DNA of 45,041 bases from Bacteroidales bacterium (lineage in GTDB: Bacteria > Bacteroidota > Bacteroidia > Bacteroidales > UBA932), in assembly GCA_017550025.1 (NCBI GenBank), contig JAFYLU010000037.1:1-45041 (forward strand), given 5' to 3'. Each line of letters begins with the position of its first letter. Position 1 is the stretch's first letter. A model generated the notes under the pieces. The model had not been told where the DNA came from. It saw only the letters and a list, made by a program, of their open reading frames with translations, and made no database searches. Positions 42,121 through 45,041 of this stretch are shown here, piece after piece. Both the position numbers and the translations under genes were made by a program.

Positions 42121-45018
42121 ATGAAAAATTTTACTAAACTGACGTGGTTAAGCAGAATGCTGCTGGCTGTCGTTCTTGTCTTTCCGATGATGGTGTCCTG
42201 TATGGACGAAATCAACGCTTTGAAGGACAAGGTTAATGAAATCGAAAACAGATTGAACCAGCTTGAGTTGAGACTGAACGAGGAGCTTGCGGCTCTTGAA
42301 GACCTCATCAACGGTAAGGTAACAATCAAGCAGGCCCGCCGCAATGACGATGGATCATATGTCATCGAGCTTTCTTCTGGTGTCAACTTCACCGTATATC
42401 CGAAGACAGAGCAGCTCAAGTCAGTGGTTACATATGTTACCCTCGGAGGCGTGAACTATTGGGCATATTATGATGAAAACGGTACTCCGCAGCTTCTTCT
42501 TAACGAGAACGATGAGCGTGTTCCTGTAGCTGTGGCGACTCCTGAGGTTGTTACCAGGGATGAGGAGATGTTCCTCGTGATCGGATCGAAGGAGTATCCT
42601 CTCAGTTCGGGTGATACAGTGTTCTCTGATTATGAAGTACATACTGATGCACTGACAGGAGAGGTGCAGGCAGTTACATTTACCTTCGGAGAAGGAATGA
42701 CATTTACGATCACTGTAGACGGATATCAGGGCCTTACATTCGTTATTCAGAGTATGTGGGATTATGTTCCTGTATATGATTATTTCGTAGCTTACGGTAC
42801 TACTGAAAAAGTTACGGTCAAGAAACCGGGTGTCGTGGAATATGTTCTTCAGATTCCTGACGGATGGAGAGTCAAGGAAGTTGTGGATGAATTCATGGGT
42901 GAGAGCTATTTCAGCATTACAGCTCCTACTCAGGAGGCTGTAAAGGCCGGTGCGGCTTCAGAGGGTGAGCTTAAGGTCCTTTCAGTTCTTGAGGGTGGCA
43001 AGGCTTCGGTGTCAAAGCTTTATCTTTCTGCTGATGCATTCAGCGAAGTTTATGTCAAGGAAGGGAATGCTGTTACCAAGATGTATACCGGACTTCAGAA
43101 GTTCGTTTATGGTGTCTGCCTTGCTGACGACTATGATGAAGCTGCCCTGCTGGAGGTAGCTGGTGAGCTTCTTTATGCATATGACTACCCTGCCGGTTAT
43201 GGTGTATCAGACTTTGATCTCAATACACCTCTTACAGAGATTTATGGACAGGAACTTATACCTGGCGAGACATATGTATTCTGGGCAGTGCCTGCACTTT
43301 ATTACTCGACCAATGATGATGCAGGATATTATGTCAAGGAGGGAACATTCGCTTATGCAGATTTTACTTATGTTGATGTTACCTTTGAGGTGGCAGATCC
43401 TACATTCCGTGATGCAACCGTGACTCTTGATGCAAAGGGCGTCAGCTCATATTATGGCGGTATCGTGAATATGAGCGATTATGCCAAGGATGACATTGTG
43501 CAGTATCTCAATTACGGTGTATACGATCCTATTCCTTACACAGAGGCATATGAGGGTCCTGCATTCGGCTTCGGAGTTGTAGAAGCTGAATCTGAAATGA
43601 ATACTCCGTACCTCGTATGGTTTGCAGTTGCAGAAGAAGGCAAGACATATACTGCTGACGATATCATGTTCCGTGAGTTCACAACAAGTGGTCTTCAGGC
43701 AGGCAGTGAGGTTGTCGTGACTGCAGGACAAGCTGAACTTACCAGCTCGGCGGTTTCGGTTCCTCTTACGGCAGAAGGAGCAGGAATGATCTTCTACTCT
43801 TATGTGAAGTACAGCAACGCCGGCCGTTATCCGGATGATGCTGCAAAGACTGCTTATGTGCTTGCAAACGGTACATGTATTACAGGAAATTCAGGAACGG
43901 CAGTAGTAGAGCAGCTTGACCAGCTCGAGACAGTTTACCTTTATGCTGTTGCTGTCGACGAAAATGGTAAGTACGGTAATGTATATGTAGAAGAGTTCAC
44001 AACATTGGAGTCGATCTTCAATGACATGCAGGTGAAGCTCGAGATTGTGCGCAACAAACCTTACGATGTTGCCATGAGCGTTGAGGTTACCGGAGGCGAG
44101 CCAACAGGTTTTGTATATTGGATCGGTAAGTCTACTGATACCTTCTGGAAGAGTTCTTCGAACCTTGGCGGAACCAGAGAGAAGGCACAGGACTTCATCG
44201 CTGCCAACCCGAATAATGCGAAACTTGCTACTGCAATGAGAAAGTATACATATGCAGACGGTCAGATCACTATGACAGACCTTGCCCTTGAGACAGAGTA
44301 TGTCGCTGTTGTGATGGCAAAGGATGCGGAGGAACACTTCTCTGAAGCAACTGTTCTCACATTCAAAACCAGATCTATGAATCTTGGCAATGTTGTTTAT
44401 TCGTCAGACCAGGCATGGGCGTCAGCAGCTCCTGAAATTGAATGGCTCCAGAATACCTTTATTCCGGCTACAGCATTCCTTTCAGGTTCGTATGCTTTCA
44501 ATATCAAGGTGCCGGCTGGGCTTACAGCATATGTGGCAGCAGGTACAGAAGCATATTTCACTAATGGTGACGAGACTCTCCAGCTGGAAATAGAGGATAA
44601 GATTATTGGAATAATCGAGTATTCCGACAGACCAAGAGAGGTCGCTAATGTGATAGATGAGGACGAGTGGGTAGAGAAGGGCTATCCTTATGGACACGAG
44701 TTCCAGCGTTATTGTCACGGCTATCCTCCTCACGGTTATGGAGTTATCTGGGCAGACAAGAATGCTCATAACGCTGTATGCCAGGAGAGCGAGCCTGAAA
44801 CATATGAAAAAACTGTAAATGGAGTTAGTGTTGCTTTCTCATCTATAACCCTTTATAATAATGGTGACTATGTGTATTTCCGTCAGCCTGATGCCATCAC
44901 TACAGATGATGTTGACAAGGTATATGTGGTTTACAAGGATGCCTCTGGCAATTATTATGAACCATATGTGATTGACGTTCCGGATGAATACTTCTCCGGC
45001 AGCAACTCAAGAGACTAA
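42121..45018 (+). CDS. Large lipoprotein with N-terminal coiled coil, paralogue of the 1110-aa protein
   Basis: A complete 965-aa lipoprotein: signal to MVSC (Cys27), then MDEINALKDK, passing straight into a coiled coil (VNEIENRLNQLELRLNEEL, about 35-60). A DUF4988-like segment follows (RRNDDGSYVIELSSGVNF and GGVNYWAYYDENG). Fibronectin-like units lie near residues 378-395, 503-530, 600-630 and 722-752. YTADDIMFREFTTSGLQAG here parallels YTAEDVVLASFKTSNLLPG in the 1110-aa protein. No enzyme motif is seen. It is cotranscribed with the S41 peptidase gene. It ends 23 nt before the window edge, so its terminator is not visible. Confidence 0.75.
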   Translation: MKNFTKLTWLSRMLLAVVLVFPMMVSCMDEINALKDKVNEIENRLNQLELRLNEELAALEDLINGKVTIKQARRNDDGSYVIELSSGVNFTVYPKTEQLKSVVTYVTLGGVNYWAYYDENGTPQLLLNENDERVPVAVATPEVVTRDEEMFLVIGSKEYPLSSGDTVFSDYEVHTDALTGEVQAVTFTFGEGMTFTITVDGYQGLTFVIQSMWDYVPVYDYFVAYGTTEKVTVKKPGVVEYVLQIPDGWRVKEVVDEFMGESYFSITAPTQEAVKAGAASEGELKVLSVLEGGKASVSKLYLSADAFSEVYVKEGNAVTKMYTGLQKFVYGVCLADDYDEAALLEVAGELLYAYDYPAGYGVSDFDLNTPLTEIYGQELIPGETYVFWAVPALYYSTNDDAGYYVKEGTFAYADFTYVDVTFEVADPTFRDATVTLDAKGVSSYYGGIVNMSDYAKDDIVQYLNYGVYDPIPYTEAYEGPAFGFGVVEAESEMNTPYLVWFAVAEEGKTYTADDIMFREFTTSGLQAGSEVVVTAGQAELTSSAVSVPLTAEGAGMIFYSYVKYSNAGRYPDDAAKTAYVLANGTCITGNSGTAVVEQLDQLETVYLYAVAVDENGKYGNVYVEEFTTLESIFNDMQVKLEIVRNKPYDVAMSVEVTGGEPTGFVYWIGKSTDTFWKSSSNLGGTREKAQDFIAANPNNAKLATAMRKYTYADGQITMTDLALETEYVAVVMAKDAEEHFSEATVLTFKTRSMNLGNVVYSSDQAWASAAPEIEWLQNTFIPATAFLSGSYAFNIKVPAGLTAYVAAGTEAYFTNGDETLQLEIEDKIIGIIEYSDRPREVANVIDEDEWVEKGYPYGHEFQRYCHGYPPHGYGVIWADKNAHNAVCQESEPETYEKTVNGVSVAFSSITLYNNGDYVYFRQPDAITTDDVDKVYVVYKDASGNYYEPYVIDVPDEYFSGSNSRD

Positions 45019-45041
45019 GGTTCTGGATATTTGTTTTCTAA

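Noticed and set aside
22362-45018. A polysaccharide utilisation locus
   Set aside because: No SusC-type TonB-dependent receptor, SusD-like lipoprotein, glycoside hydrolase or hybrid two-component sensor is present, and the PL29-N-like segments lack a lyase catalytic domain.
1-45041. tRNA, rRNA, CRISPR array, insertion sequence, prophage or toxin-antitoxin pair
   Set aside because: Gaps between genes were inspected; none exceeds about 160 bases and none holds a cloverleaf, regular spaced repeats, terminal inverted repeats with a transposase, or small paired genes.

Overview
The window looks like the chromosome of a gut-type member of the Bacteroidales. The evidence is the gene content (Porin_10-like, DUF6029-like and Omp28-like proteins, a BT_3928-like membrane protein, many lipoproteins with acidic residues just after the lipid-bearing cysteine), the near absence of Shine-Dalgarno sites, and at least twelve -7 boxes of the form TAnnTTTG, several with a TTG 18-20 nt upstream, which is the Bacteroidetes primary-sigma promoter. 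A family-level guess (UBA932/Cryptobacteroides or Rikenellaceae) is only inference. Coding density is high: no gap exceeds about 160 bases, and no rRNA, tRNA, CRISPR array, insertion sequence or phage gene was seen.

Region 1 (1-22.2 kb) is housekeeping. On the minus strand lie a TolQ/ExbB-like N-terminus, ansA-tatD, dprA, queA and a NUDIX gene. Facing them is a tight plus-strand run: pyrE, an SRPBCC-fold protein, an RsmF-like rRNA methyltransferase, a TPR protein and a LolC/E-like permease. Then come minus-strand mltF-like and porin genes and the NAD-salvage pair pncA-pncB. A plus-strand pair follows: an AmgK-like sugar kinase fused to a RapZ C-terminal domain, and a MurU-like uridylyltransferase, together a probable MurNAc recycling unit. 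YccF, a CPBP protease, a sugar nucleotidyltransferase, a DivIC/FtsB-like protein and purB complete the region.

Region 2 (22.3-45.0 kb) is dominated by exported proteins. A large lipoprotein and an Omp28-like thiol lipoprotein (22.4-26.2 kb) end at a strong terminator. A short housekeeping interlude follows: a BT_3928-like DoxX/MauE-type protein and tmk on the minus strand, folP on the plus strand. A long plus-strand cluster then begins: TlpA-like thioredoxin, DUF6029-like barrel, three tandem Omp28-like lipoproteins with different CXXC active sites, a 720-aa lipoprotein and an 1110-aa coiled-coil lipoprotein, ending at a terminator. A new promoter then drives an S41 peptidase lipoprotein and a 965-aa paralogue of the 1110-aa lipoprotein.

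The strongest candidate for an undescribed system is the 29.2-34.6 kb block. A periplasmic thiol oxidoreductase, a beta-barrel whose only two cysteines form a CX4C pair near the C-terminus, and three (elsewhere a fourth) thioredoxin-fold lipoproteins suggest a thiol-disulfide relay or assembly pathway at the outer membrane. The large modular lipoproteins downstream may be its clients or partners. No SusC/SusD pair or glycan-degrading enzyme was found, so this is not a polysaccharide utilisation locus.
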